A stretch of DNA of 64,000 bases from Aquisalibacillus elongatus (GCF_003843875.1 NZ_RKRF01000010.1:62001-126000), one strand, 5' to 3'; counted from the first letter of the stretch, positions 54,713 through 63,419 are shown. Numbers and translations are program-made. The notes: a model not told the origin generated them from the sequence alone.

Positions 54713-55367
54713 AATCGTTTTAAAAACGAACTGTTGAGTAATTTGTCTAAAGTACTTTGATTCTCTTTTTGGTGTGCTATTGATTCTTTAGGCTGTTTAA
54801 CTTCTTTTGTTTCCGTTTGTTTAGGACTCTCTTGTTTTGAAGGTTGCTTAGTGGTTCGGTTATAGGGTTTAATATGCCTAGGCTTTGCATTCGAGACTTG
54901 TTGAGCTTTATAACGTTTTAATGTTTTTTTTTAGGTGTTTGTACCATGCTAGAATTATTCATCAAGGATTGCAGGTGACGATAGTTGGTGACGGGTGTTT
55001 GCTGAGTAATTGTTTTTTGCATTGGCACACGAGAATTGGTTGGGGATACTTGTTGATTTGAGTTATGGTCTTTTTGTTGTTTAATTAAAATATTTTTTAT
55101 ATCTGACAGTTCTAGCTTCATTTCGATTAAAATACTTTCTAATGATTTTAAAGAATCTTGTAATGTTTGTGTCTCATCATTACGGTTATGCTCCTCCTGA
55201 CTCAATGTGTGAACAGCTCCTTCTAGTAACTCTATATGGCGGTTGAGTAGGCTGAGGTTAGCCTCTAACTCTGAGTGGTTAGCACGTTCCTGTTTGATTT
55301 CATCTAACAGCTTGTAAGAATCAGTCAAGCTAGATTTTATTTGATTAATATCCTTTACCTTCTTCAA
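54709..55367 (-). CDS. Coiled-coil protein with -1 frameshift at A9
   Basis: The zero frame starts at TTG 55367 (8 nt after GAGG) and stops at 54918, giving 149 residues: coiled coil to about residue 100 (INQIKSSLTDSYKLLDEIKQ), then a Gln/Thr/Asn-rich region ending TPKKKH. At the run of nine A (54932-54924) the -1 frame is open for 71 more codons, giving a basic Lys/Gln/Pro/Thr-rich tail that ends STLDKLLNSSFLKRL. Its TGA (54711-54709) overlaps the JAMM ATG. The joined product would be about 220 residues. Slippage, a real mutation or a read error are all possible. Confidence 0.7.
54924..54932 (-). other. A9 slippery run
   Basis: Nine A on the coding strand, read in the zero frame as AAA AAA AAA CAT TAA. 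It contains the A-AAA-AAA type heptamer for -1 ribosomal slippage and is long enough for RNA polymerase slippage. One extra A would join the two frames. Confidence 0.7.
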
Positions 55368-55392
55368 TAGACTCACCTCTTAACATTATTAT

Positions 55393-55419
55393 TTTATTAT
55401 GAATCTATTAAAAGAGTGT
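55393..55419 (-). promoter_or_regulatory. SigmaK-like promoter of the JAMM operon
   Basis: On the minus strand, AC (55419-55418), 16 nt, CATAATAAA (55401-55393). The CATA block and spacing fit SigmaK; the final TA reads AA. It lies about 25 bp before the TTG start. Confidence 0.5.
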
Positions 55420-55442
55420 ATTTAATAGGAGTAATTGTACGA

Positions 55443-55464
55443 ATGACACAGGTTATAGTGTCAT
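55443..55464. promoter_or_regulatory. Inverted repeat in divergent promoter region
   Basis: ATGACAC (55443-55449) and GTGTCAT (55458-55464) with an 8-nt spacer lie between the two divergent operons, in a position suited to a shared regulator. No known operator recognised. Confidence 0.45.
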
Positions 55465-55507
55465 AAATATTGTTATTGAACGATTTACTGAGAGGACGTG
55501 AAGTTGA

Positions 55508-56065
55508 ATGTCAGATCTCTTGATGCAACTTAATGAAAAACTTCAACAGCTAGATCAAGAGAACCAAAAATTTATTAATCGAATTCAAGAATCATTAAAT
55601 CAATTCCCTCGAACTCCCATCAGTTATTTTTCTTATTCATTAAATGTCTCCAACGCTCTAGATGAAAATAATATTATCATTGCAAATTATACACTTTTCA
55701 ATATAACCACTCATGAGATTCACCAGCCATTTATTTGTTTAAAACTTCCCGAAGATCCTTTTTTTCATATGACAGGAAAAATCATTAGTCCAGATATGAA
55801 ACGAAAAGGACAACCTGGAGCGTGGGAGCGGTTTACACAATCAGACCGCTCACAAGATTATTGGTTAAAGCCAGTTGATAAAGATGTATTATTTCCCGGT
55901 GAAAAATTATCGTTTTCTAATTTTCAACTAACGTATGCTGCTGAACAAAATTATAACGCTAATGTGCAAGGTTTTTTCTATGGTGAAGGTTATCATGAAG
56001 GCGTTCCGGCAATAAATTCGATTAGCATTAGTGGGAAGGTGAGGGGGGATTCAGTTGAGTCGTGA
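55508..56065 (+). CDS. Hypothetical protein, coiled coil plus beta domain
   Basis: A 185-residue protein: an N-terminal helix of about 30 residues (LNEKLQQLDQENQKFINRIQ) and a beta-sandwich-like domain (ISYFSYSLNVSNALDENNII, LPEDPFFHMTGKIISPDMKR, NANVQGFFYGEGYHEG). Soluble, no signal. AGAGG is about 12 nt from the ATG, rather far. First of three rightward genes; the next starts inside its last 11 bases. No family recognised. Confidence 0.75.
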   Translation: MSDLLMQLNEKLQQLDQENQKFINRIQESLNQFPRTPISYFSYSLNVSNALDENNIIIANYTLFNITTHEIHQPFICLKLPEDPFFHMTGKIISPDMKRKGQPGAWERFTQSDRSQDYWLKPVDKDVLFPGEKLSFSNFQLTYAAEQNYNANVQGFFYGEGYHEGVPAINSISISGKVRGDSVES

Positions 56066-56351
56066 TGTCTATTTAAAAAAGTTAATTTACCAGACGCTTG
56101 ACGATCAGCTTGATAAGATGAAGAAGAATCGTAAGGATGAACAAAGTTTTTTATATTTGGAAGGGGAAAGTATTCATCTACTCCTCACCTTATTGTTACT
56201 GAATATGGATGCTCCAGTTGAAGAAAGTCAGTTAAAACAAGTCGAAGACAAAGATATTAATCAGATTTTAAATAATTTGGATCAAATGATTGTGAATAAA
56301 AGACAGTCCTATAATAAGATATTGCAAGAATTGGGGGTTGAACGGATCTAA
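56055..56351 (+). CDS. Hypothetical helical protein
   Basis: A 98-residue, largely helical, charged protein starting at TTG 6 nt after GAGGGGGG, overlapping the end of the upstream gene. Opens MSRDVYLKKLIYQTLDDQLD; a hydrophobic stretch, IHLLLTLLLLNMDAPV, lies near residues 38-53. No family recognised. The overlap suggests that it acts with its neighbour. Confidence 0.7.
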   Translation: MSRDVYLKKLIYQTLDDQLDKMKKNRKDEQSFLYLEGESIHLLLTLLLLNMDAPVEESQLKQVEDKDINQILNNLDQMIVNKRQSYNKILQELGVERI

Positions 56352-56402
56352 TCATTCGGGCATATACATAGGTATTCGAATGATGGAAAGTGAGGAAGAC
56401 CG

Positions 56403-57125
56403 GTGTCCAGACAAACGCATGATCCCATTATACTGAAGCAGCGTTTAATCCATGTTCAATCCGAATTAAAGAAGTATCAAAACTATGTGAAGCACTATCA
56501 AACGACGTATAATTATCAACTCATCGAGCAATTAAAAATAGAAAACCAAGCGTTGAAAGATGAGAAAAAGGCTTTAAAGCAACACTTAGAAGAATTAGAG
56601 AAGAAATTGGAGGACTATAAACGTAAATCAGAAGTATCTGCTATTAAAGTTAAAATGTATCAAACGTCGGTTGAGAGTCATGAACAAAAACATCAACAAC
56701 GTCTATTAGAGTTTGAAGGATTAAAAGAAGAGTATGAAAAACTTCAAAACACATTATCCCTAGCACAATCTAATCAAAGTCAAGCTGAAAAAACAATTAA
56801 GTCGCAAGCTTCAGACATTCATCAGCTAACAAAAAAGTATGATCAATATAAGAGTCAAATTAAGCAACTAGATAGTCATAATCAAAAGTTGCATCAGAAT
56901 AGTCAGGACTTACAACAAACGATAGAAAATCTGAAGGATGAAAAGGGGAAGATAGAGTCGTTATTTAAATCAAGGTTGATTCAACAGTTGGTAAGACTCA
57001 TTCAAGATTATGGTATGAAATTTGAGAAAGAAGAACTTTCACAAAAAGATTACCTAATTCTTGCTCTAGAAGAGAAATTAGATTACTTATCCCAAGAGCT
57101 CGATTTATTAGAGAAGCAATCATAA
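56403..57125 (+). CDS. Long coiled-coil protein
   Basis: A 240-residue protein from a GTG after GAGGAAG. Nearly the whole chain is heptad-rich coiled coil (LKIENQALKDEKKALKQHLE, LSLAQSNQSQAEKTIKSQ, LHQNSQDLQQTIENLKDE), ending in a short helical domain, LEEKLDYLSQELDLLEKQS. Gln and Asn are frequent. Such proteins are often scaffolds; together with the coiled-coil gene of the opposite operon a paired structure is conceivable. A terminator follows the stop. Confidence 0.75.
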   Translation: MSRQTHDPIILKQRLIHVQSELKKYQNYVKHYQTTYNYQLIEQLKIENQALKDEKKALKQHLEELEKKLEDYKRKSEVSAIKVKMYQTSVESHEQKHQQRLLEFEGLKEEYEKLQNTLSLAQSNQSQAEKTIKSQASDIHQLTKKYDQYKSQIKQLDSHNQKLHQNSQDLQQTIENLKDEKGKIESLFKSRLIQQLVRLIQDYGMKFEKEELSQKDYLILALEEKLDYLSQELDLLEKQS

Positions 57126-57157
57126 AAGAGGCTGCACCAAGTAATGGGCAGCCTCTT
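57126..57157. terminator. Bidirectional terminator
   Basis: AAGAGGCTGC (57126-57135) and GCAGCCTCTT (57148-57157), between the coiled-coil gene and the convergent amidohydrolase. Confidence 0.85.
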
Positions 57158-57166
57158 AATTTTGAA

Positions 57167-58411
57167 TTAATTTAACTGGTCTTTTTCTACTTGTCCATCT
57201 TTAAGCACGTATTGAATATTATCGTTATCCGCTAATGAATAAATATCATCTATCGGATTTGATTTCGTAATGACAACGTCTGCGAGTTTTCCTGCTTCAA
57301 GTGTTCCGATTTGATCATCCCAACCTAAACACTCAGCGGCAGTCTTCGTCGTAGCGACAATGGAATCCATTGGTGTCATGCCGGAATCAACCATTAAGCC
57401 AAGCTCTCTTAAGTTGGTGCCGTGTTTCATGACGCCTGCGTCAGTTCCCATCGCAATTTTTACACCAGCGTTGTAAGCTTTCGTGAAGCTTTCTTTGTGG
57501 GCTTCGATAACTTCTTTCGATTTTTCGACTGCTGATTGAGGCATACCTTTCTCATCCGCTGTTTCTAATACGGAAACAGGTGCGAGAAGGGTAGGTACAA
57601 GGTATGTGCCGTTTTCAAGCATGAGTTCGATCGCTTCATCATCTAGGAAAATACCATGTTCGATTGAGTGAATACCTGCGCGAACTGCGTTTTTAATTCC
57701 TTCTGACCCTTGCGCGTGAGCCATCACTTTAACGCCTTTACGGAAACGACCTTCTTCAACAATCGCTTCAAGTTCTTCTTGGGTAAACTGAGTGAATTCA
57801 GGATGGTCTGTTGGGCTTAAAACACCACCTGTTGCATGAACTTTAATCACTTCAGCGCCGGCGCGAAGCATTTCTCTCGTTTTCTTTCTCACTTCAGCGA
57901 CACCGTCACAACGGCCGTCTGGCATACCTCGATGACCAGAAGGGAGAAGGTCTAGCGTATCACCGTTTAATTGAGTACCATCACCATGACCGCCTGTGAT
58001 CGTTAAAGCGTTGATACTAATTTGAAGGCGTGGACCTTTAACTAAGCCGTTTTCGACAGCCTTTTTAACGCCTAAATCCGTTCCAAGTGCATCACGGACT
58101 GTTGTTACACCAGCATTTAATGTGTTTTCAAGATACTTTTGCGCTTGGAAGTACATATATGAAAAAGGCGTTGTTAAACGTTCAGCCAAAGGTGTGTATT
58201 CCATCATCATATGAACGTGCGTATCAATTAATCCTGGTAGAACAGTTCCGCCTTGAGCATCAACCACCTGTTCATCACCTGATGCTTGATATTGTGATTC
58301 CTCACCAACATAGACGATATGTTTGTCTCCTACTACAACCACATATCCTTTCTTGGGTTCGCCACCATTTCCATCTACCACTAAACCATTTTTAATTAAT
58401 GTTTTACTCAT
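57167..58411 (-). CDS. Metal-dependent amidohydrolase
   Basis: A 414-residue amidohydrolase of the imidazolonepropionase/Xaa-Pro dipeptidase (prolidase-like) group. The metal ligands are His65-x-His67 (LIDTHVHMMM), a lysine in VIKVHATGG, His in VMAHAQG and SIEHGIFLDD, and the final Asp in AMGTDAGV. The substrate may be a cyclic or N-acyl peptide-like compound. It lies 13 bp after a permease gene on the same strand, suggesting uptake and hydrolysis of one compound. GGAGG precedes the ATG. Confidence 0.88.
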   Translation of the reverse strand: MSKTLIKNGLVVDGNGGEPKKGYVVVVGDKHIVYVGEESQYQASGDEQVVDAQGGTVLPGLIDTHVHMMMEYTPLAERLTTPFSYMYFQAQKYLENTLNAGVTTVRDALGTDLGVKKAVENGLVKGPRLQISINALTITGGHGDGTQLNGDTLDLLPSGHRGMPDGRCDGVAEVRKKTREMLRAGAEVIKVHATGGVLSPTDHPEFTQFTQEELEAIVEEGRFRKGVKVMAHAQGSEGIKNAVRAGIHSIEHGIFLDDEAIELMLENGTYLVPTLLAPVSVLETADEKGMPQSAVEKSKEVIEAHKESFTKAYNAGVKIAMGTDAGVMKHGTNLRELGLMVDSGMTPMDSIVATTKTAAECLGWDDQIGTLEAGKLADVVITKSNPIDDIYSLADNDNIQYVLKDGQVEKDQLN

Positions 58412-58424
58412 TTAAAAAAACCTC

Positions 58425-59594
58425 CTATAACGTTTGTATTAATATCCCTGCGATCACAACGGATGCAACAGTTACGGTTGTAAAACCGCCGATCAGCATA
58501 GGTGTTAATAGCTCATCGAAAATCATTTTTTCTTCCTTTTCATTTCGTGCAGCACTTCTACTTACTTCTTCACAGAGGATGTAATCTCCTGGGAAACCGA
58601 ATAAAGCTGTTAGGGCAACTGGCATTCCTTTGAATGGATCCCACTTAACAAGTTTAGACCCAACATAGCCACCAAGTGCGATACCGGACGTACCTAGAAG
58701 TAAGATCGTTAAAATGGCTGGTAGGTTATCTAATACTTGCTGTGGAGATACATCAGCCATCGTGCCAATGACGACGAAAATAATACCAATCATCGTTAAT
58801 GTGAATGAATTAGCTTTATTTAAGGATTCATTTTCAAGGAAACCTACTTTAACAGATAAAATTCCGAGACCTAAGCACCATAGACTATAATGGATGCCTG
58901 TTAACTCCCCAAGGCCAACACCAACGGCACCGACGACGAACACTAAAAATAACTTGATTGTCGTACTCGCACGAAGAGGCCCTTGTTTACTTTCGTTTTC
59001 GGAGTTTAAACTGTCACCTTTCATTGGAACAAAAGTACCTTCATCGATCCCTTTAATAATCTTTTTGGAGTAACGTCGCATGAAGTTTAGCGCTAAAGGC
59101 ATTCCCAAAACACCTTGGAAAGCGACGATTAACGCGGGGATCACGACGATGGCTGATAGGCCAATTTCAGTTAATTTCTCCTGGGTGATTAAAAGCGCCA
59201 CAACACCGCCACTAATTGGTCCAATACCTGCGATGGCTGTTTCATAGTTAAACACCACCGTAACTACCGATATTACAATAATTCCAGAAACCGTAATGCC
59301 ACTCAGTGCGATGATGACAGCTTTATATTGCTGTCTTAATACTTTTAACGGGATTAATGTCCCCATATGAACAATGGCTGGACCAATTAAGATCGATCCT
59401 AGTACAGCGAATTGTGAGCGGTCCATGATGTCTTCTGGGAATATGCCAGTCCACGACAGGATTAGGAAGCTCACCATAGCTGTTAATAACATTGGGACTC
59501 TTGCTCTTGTCACGATTGATACCCACTCGCCAAAAGCAATGAGCGCGAAAATCAATACTGTTGCGATTAATGGATGGTTGAATAATTCTGTCAT
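58425..59594 (-). CDS. Polytopic permease, DUF3100-like
   Basis: A 389-residue protein with about ten membrane helices and a central cytosolic loop (about 175-205, GTFVPMKGDSLNSENES). The repeated pattern GIGPISGGVVALLITQEKL and ALTALFGFPGDYILCEEVSR resembles DUF3100-type transporters, a low-certainty assignment. Neighbouring peptidase or amidohydrolase genes are typical for such carriers. AGGAGG precedes the ATG. A dyad of cre-like sequences lies upstream. Confidence 0.65.
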   Translation of the reverse strand: MTELFNHPLIATVLIFALIAFGEWVSIVTRARVPMLLTAMVSFLILSWTGIFPEDIMDRSQFAVLGSILIGPAIVHMGTLIPLKVLRQQYKAVIIALSGITVSGIIVISVVTVVFNYETAIAGIGPISGGVVALLITQEKLTEIGLSAIVVIPALIVAFQGVLGMPLALNFMRRYSKKIIKGIDEGTFVPMKGDSLNSENESKQGPLRASTTIKLFLVFVVGAVGVGLGELTGIHYSLWCLGLGILSVKVGFLENESLNKANSFTLTMIGIIFVVIGTMADVSPQQVLDNLPAILTILLLGTSGIALGGYVGSKLVKWDPFKGMPVALTALFGFPGDYILCEEVSRSAARNEKEEKMIFDELLTPMLIGGFTTVTVASVVIAGILIQTL

Positions 59595-59702
59595 TCCTAA
59601 TCCTCCTAAATAAATTTAATCATAAATATAACACCGCTCTGAAAGGCTGTCCAGAGGAGATTTCTGACTATTTTTTCTAATTCTAAAATTTTAATTGTTT
59701 TG

Positions 59703-59773
59703 TGAAAGCGATTTAAACATGATGAAATTAAACGCGTAACCGATTACATAAAAAGCCTGTTAAACCGCTTTCA
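59703..59773. promoter_or_regulatory. Inverted pair of cre-like sites
   Basis: TGAAAGCGATTTAA (59703-59716) and, on the opposite strand, TGAAAGCGGTTTAA (59773-59760) each match the CcpA cre consensus except near one end, and form a 13/14 inverted repeat 43 bp apart in the divergent spacer of the permease and rhodanese operons. Binding by CcpA or another LacI-type repressor is plausible. Confidence 0.5.
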
Positions 59774-59864
59774 ATTCAGGGATTTTTTTTGAATTTGGAT
59801 ACAAAGTATAAATGAAGGAGTCTGAGAGAAATTAATAAGAACTACAAGAAAAAGGAGAAAAAGT

Positions 59865-60170
59865 ATGGCTATAGATGAAATACAACCAAAAGAGGTAGAG
59901 CAGCAATTAGGACAGAACAAAAAGTTAAGCATCATTGACGTACGTGAAGATGATGAAGTGGCACAAGGTAAGATTCCAGGAGCTAAGCACATTCCACTAG
60001 GCGAACTACAAGATCGTCTAGATGAAATTAATAAAGATAAAGAGCACGTAATGGTATGCCGATCCGGAGGTAGAAGTGGTAAAGCGACCGATTATTTAGC
60101 CAGTAAAGGTTACAACGTGAAAAATATGCCTGGTGGAATGTTGGAATGGGAAGGAAAAGTTGACCGATAG
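59865..60170 (+). CDS. Single-domain rhodanese
   Basis: A 101-residue sulfurtransferase with the active Cys65 in VMVCRSGGRS. The DVREDDEVAQGKIPGAKHIP segment and the C-terminal NMPGGMLEWEG are typical. It probably passes persulfide sulfur. AAAAGGAG precedes the ATG. First gene of the sulfur-relay operon; the TusA-rhodanese gene begins 13 bp after it. Confidence 0.92.
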   Translation: MAIDEIQPKEVEQQLGQNKKLSIIDVREDDEVAQGKIPGAKHIPLGELQDRLDEINKDKEHVMVCRSGGRSGKATDYLASKGYNVKNMPGGMLEWEGKVDR

Positions 60171-60183
60171 GAGGTTGAAACAA

Positions 60184-60753
60184 ATGGAAGTTAATGTAAA
60201 TCATGTATTAGATGCTAAAGGCCTTGCTTGTCCAATGCCAATTGTGAAAACGAAAAAAGAAATTGACCAAATAGAACCTGGACAAGTCATAGAAATTCAG
60301 GCTACGGATCAAGGTTCGACCGCAGACCTTAAAGCCTGGGCTGAAAATACCGGACATCAGTATTTAGGGACTAAAGAGGAAGGTGATGTATTAAAGCACT
60401 ATGTTCGTAAATCCAGTGAAGAAGATACTACCGAAACGAAGCATCAGGATGTGTTGGAATTAGAGAACTTAAAGGATAGATTAGAAGGTGACGAACAGAT
60501 TACGATTCTTGATGTACGTGAACCTGCTGAGTATGCATTTGGACACATTCCAGGGTCCATCAATATTCCGTTGGGGGAGCTTGAAGATCGAAGTGAAGAG
60601 CTAAATCAAGATGATGATATTCATGTGATTTGCCGAACAGGTAACAGGAGTGATTTGGCAGCTCAAAAACTTTCCGGAAAAGGGTTCTCGAGTGTGAAGA
60701 ATGTCGTTCCTGGTATGAAAGATTGGGACGGGCCAGTTAATCAAAATCATTAA
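60184..60753 (+). CDS. TusA-rhodanese fusion protein
   Basis: A 189-residue two-domain protein. Residues 1-75 are a TusA-like sulfur carrier with Cys16 in GLACPMPIV; residues 90-185 are a rhodanese with Cys150 in HVICRTGNRS. The fusion would let sulfur move from rhodanese to carrier within one chain, as in CstA of staphylococci (which has an extra rhodanese). AGGAGG precedes the ATG at 60184. Confidence 0.92.
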   Translation: MEVNVNHVLDAKGLACPMPIVKTKKEIDQIEPGQVIEIQATDQGSTADLKAWAENTGHQYLGTKEEGDVLKHYVRKSSEEDTTETKHQDVLELENLKDRLEGDEQITILDVREPAEYAFGHIPGSINIPLGELEDRSEELNQDDDIHVICRTGNRSDLAAQKLSGKGFSSVKNVVPGMKDWDGPVNQNH

Positions 60754-60771
60754 AAAGAAGATGTATTAAGT

Positions 60772-61161
60772 ATGAAAGTAGCCATTATTGCTGCAAACGG
60801 AAACATGTTTGATGCCTATAAAGTTTTTAATATCGCAACGGCCGCAGCTGCGACTGATGCGGAAGTCGGGATCTTTTTTACATTTGAGGGGTTAAATTTA
60901 ATTCATAAAGATGCACATAAGCAATTGCCTTTGCCATCTGGTAAGGAGCATTTCCAAGAAGGTTTTCAAAAGGCTAATGTGCCACCTGTTGAAGAGCTTT
61001 TAGATATGGCTAAAGATATGAATGTTAAGATGATCGGTTGTCAGATGACGATGGATGTGATGAGTTTAGAGCAAGATCAGTTTGTAGAAGGCATTGAAGT
61101 AGGGGGGGCAGCGACCTTTTTAAGTTATGCAGAAGACGCAGATGTCACATTAGCATTTTAA
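60772..61161 (+). CDS. DsrE/DsrF-like protein
   Basis: A 129-residue DsrE-like sulfur-transfer protein. The core is MKVAIIAANGNMFDAYKVFN, FFTFEGLNLIHK and MIGCQMTMDVM, with the likely sulfur-accepting Cys90. Such DsrE/DrsH proteins accompany TusA and rhodanese in many sulfur operons. The ribosome site AAGAAG is weak. Position third of four. Confidence 0.88.
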   Translation: MKVAIIAANGNMFDAYKVFNIATAAAATDAEVGIFFTFEGLNLIHKDAHKQLPLPSGKEHFQEGFQKANVPPVEELLDMAKDMNVKMIGCQMTMDVMSLEQDQFVEGIEVGGAATFLSYAEDADVTLAF

Positions 61162-61173
61162 GGAGGGATGATT

Positions 61174-62298
61174 ATGGCAGAAGTCAATCACATCTCAGTG
61201 AAAGAACTAACTGAGAAAATTTTAAATCATGAAAAATTATTTATATTGGATGTACGAAATACAGGGGAATTTGATGATTGGAAGGTTGAAGGTGAAAATG
61301 TTGAGATTCACAATCAGCCATATTTTGATTTAATGGATGGGGTTGAACCAGTTGAGGAAAAACTCCCAAAAGAAGAACCAATCTATGTGATTTGTGCCAA
61401 AGGTGGTTCATCACAAATGGTTGCTGAACAAATCGCTGAAGCAGGTTATGACAATGTTTATTCAATAGAAGGTGGTATGAAAGCCTACAGTGAACACTTA
61501 GAGCCCATCAAGGTAGGTGAAGTATCAGATGGTGAGATCTACCAATTTGTACGTATTGGTAAAGGCTGTTTATCTTATTTGATTGTCTCAAATGGAGAAG
61601 GAGCGATTGTGGATTCAAACCGAATGTCAACACCCTACGAACAATTTGTATCAAAACATCAAGTCGATGTTAAATACGTCATCGATACGCACTTACATGC
61701 AGACCATATTTCAGGAGGTAAAAATTTAGCTGAAAAACTAGGTGCCGATTATTATTTACCGCCTAAAGACGCCGAAGGAATTACGTTTGAATTTAATGAT
61801 ATTCAAGAAGATGATGAACTAAATGTCGGAAGCACTAAAATTAAATCTTTTTATTCCCCGGGACATACGATTGGCAGTACCTCTTACATTGTCGATGATC
61901 AATACTTATTGACAGGTGATATTCTATTTATTGAATCGATCGGTAGACCTGATTTAGCGGGTAAGGCTGAAGACTGGGTGAGCGATTTGAGAGAAACATT
62001 GTATGAACGGTACAAAAAACTTTCACATGACCTCATTGTTTTACCAGCGCATTATATGAGCGTGGATGAAATGAATGACGACGGCACCGTTTCTGAAAAT
62101 TTGGGTGAGCTGTACAAAGAAAACCACGGCTTAAACATTGAAGATGAACAGGAATTCCGTCACGCTGTAACCGACAATCTACCACCACAACCGAACTCGT
62201 ACGATGAAATACGTCAAACAAATTTAGGTAAAATGGATCCTGAAGATGAAAAAAGAAGAGAAATGGAAATAGGGCCTAATCGATGTGCCATAAAATAA
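61174..62298 (+). CDS. Rhodanese-MBL persulfide dioxygenase-like
   Basis: A 374-residue CstB-like protein. An N-terminal rhodanese domain (about 8-108, Cys74 in [10 protein letters not shown]) is followed by an ETHE1-type MBL domain with THLHADHIS (His172, His174, Asp176, His177), [13 protein letters not shown] and [22 protein letters not shown]1/CstB enzymes oxidise persulfides to sulfite or thiosulfate with O2. The C-terminal 60 residues are family-typical and end with CAIK. The order of domains is reversed relative to CstB, in which MBL comes first. The ATG at 61174 is 7 nt from GGAGG. Confidence 0.9.
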   Translation: MAEVNHISVKELTEKILNHEKLFILDVRNTGEFDDWKVEGENVEIHNQPYFDLMDGVEPVEEKLPKEEPIYVICAKGGSSQMVAEQIAEAGYDNVYSIEGGMKAYSEHLEPIKVGEVSDGEIYQFVRIGKGCLSYLIVSNGEGAIVDSNRMSTPYEQFVSKHQVDVKYVIDTHLHADHISGGKNLAEKLGADYYLPPKDAEGITFEFNDIQEDDELNVGSTKIKSFYSPGHTIGSTSYIVDDQYLLTGDILFIESIGRPDLAGKAEDWVSDLRETLYERYKKLSHDLIVLPAHYMSVDEMNDDGTVSENLGELYKENHGLNIEDEQEFRHAVTDNLPPQPNSYDEIRQTNLGKMDPEDEKRREMEIGPNRCAIK

Positions 62299-62304
62299 TA
62301 TATT

Positions 62305-62333
62305 AAAAAAGTCCACGGAATGTGGGCTTTTTT
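62305..62333 (+). terminator. Sulfur operon terminator
   Basis: AAAAAAGTCCAC and GTGGGCTTTTTT, one G-U pair, right after the last gene. Confidence 0.82.
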
Positions 62334-62435
62334 AATTTGACAAGTTTTAAGAAGCTACAAAAGACTAACTGAAAAAACTTCTAAATTAGAACTCGTCAAA
62401 ATATAATGAAACAAACTTAGAAAAGGATGGTGTCT

Positions 62436-63383
62436 ATGGCTAATTTAAACGAAGCATCTAAAGTTTATTTAGAGTTGTTTAAAGAAATGCCAGATTTTAC
62501 ATTAATGGAACCTGAAGAGATCAGGAATTTATTTGAAGACATGCCACTTGGTGACTATGAGCCAGAAGAAGTTGCGCATGTTGAAGACCGAACGATAACG
62601 GCACGTGACGGTTATAAAATTCCGATACGGGTGTATACCCCTGAAGGTGAAGGGCCTTTCCCTGTATTTATTTATTACCACGGCGGTGGCTGGGTGTTAG
62701 GTGATTTAGATTTCGCCGATTCTAGTTGTCGTATTTTAGCTAATGAATTAAATCGTGTGGTCATCTCGGTGGATTACCGATTGGCACCGGAACATAAGTA
62801 CCCAACGCCACTAGAAGACTGCTACAACGCATTAGAGTGGGTCTACGCCAATCCAATTGAAATAGATGGCGATGTTTCTAACTTAGTAATAGGTGGAGAC
62901 AGTGCAGGGGGGAATTTAGCGGGTGCTGTTTCGATGCTAAGTAAAGATCGAGAAGGCCCTCCTATTAGTGCACAAGTATTAATTTATCCGGTGACAAATT
63001 TGAGCTACGATACGTCTTCCTATGAAGAATTTAAAGAAGGATATGGGTTAGACCGCGACTTGATGAAATGGTTTGGTGAGCATTACGTCAAGGAAGAGAA
63101 TGATTATTTTAACCCTTATGTAGCGCCTTTAACTTGTCAGGATTTAAGTGGTTTACCGCCTGCGTTTGTTATTGTCGCTGAAAATGATGTGTTACGCGAT
63201 GAAGGTTTGGCGTACGCCAGAAGGTTAAAAGAAGCTGGTGTAAAAATGGATGCCAAATTAGAACTAGGCGTTATTCACGGATTTTTTACGAACGTCCTAT
63301 TTTTTGAAAAACAAGTTTATCAGACGGTTAGAAAAATTAATCACTTTTTAGCAGATGTGACACAAAAAGTCGCTGAAAAGTAG
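62436..63383 (+). CDS. HSL-family alpha/beta hydrolase (esterase)
   Basis: A 315-residue carboxylesterase of the hormone-sensitive lipase family. The HGGGW oxyanion motif is at 82-86, the nucleophile Ser156 in GGDSAGGN, the acid Asp251 in AENDVLRDE and His281 in VIHGFF. Acts on short acyl esters. AAAAGGA precedes the ATG at 62436; the ATG at 62427 overlaps that site. Single gene with a terminator. Confidence 0.92.
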   Translation: MANLNEASKVYLELFKEMPDFTLMEPEEIRNLFEDMPLGDYEPEEVAHVEDRTITARDGYKIPIRVYTPEGEGPFPVFIYYHGGGWVLGDLDFADSSCRILANELNRVVISVDYRLAPEHKYPTPLEDCYNALEWVYANPIEIDGDVSNLVIGGDSAGGNLAGAVSMLSKDREGPPISAQVLIYPVTNLSYDTSSYEEFKEGYGLDRDLMKWFGEHYVKEENDYFNPYVAPLTCQDLSGLPPAFVIVAENDVLRDEGLAYARRLKEAGVKMDAKLELGVIHGFFTNVLFFEKQVYQTVRKINHFLADVTQKVAEK

Positions 63384-63390
63384 TGAGCAG

Positions 63391-63419
63391 CCTGCAGTTT
63401 TATCTGCAGGTTTACTTTT
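63391..63419 (+). terminator. Esterase terminator
   Basis: CCTGCAG and CTGCAGG around a short T-rich loop, followed by T residues. Confidence 0.75.
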
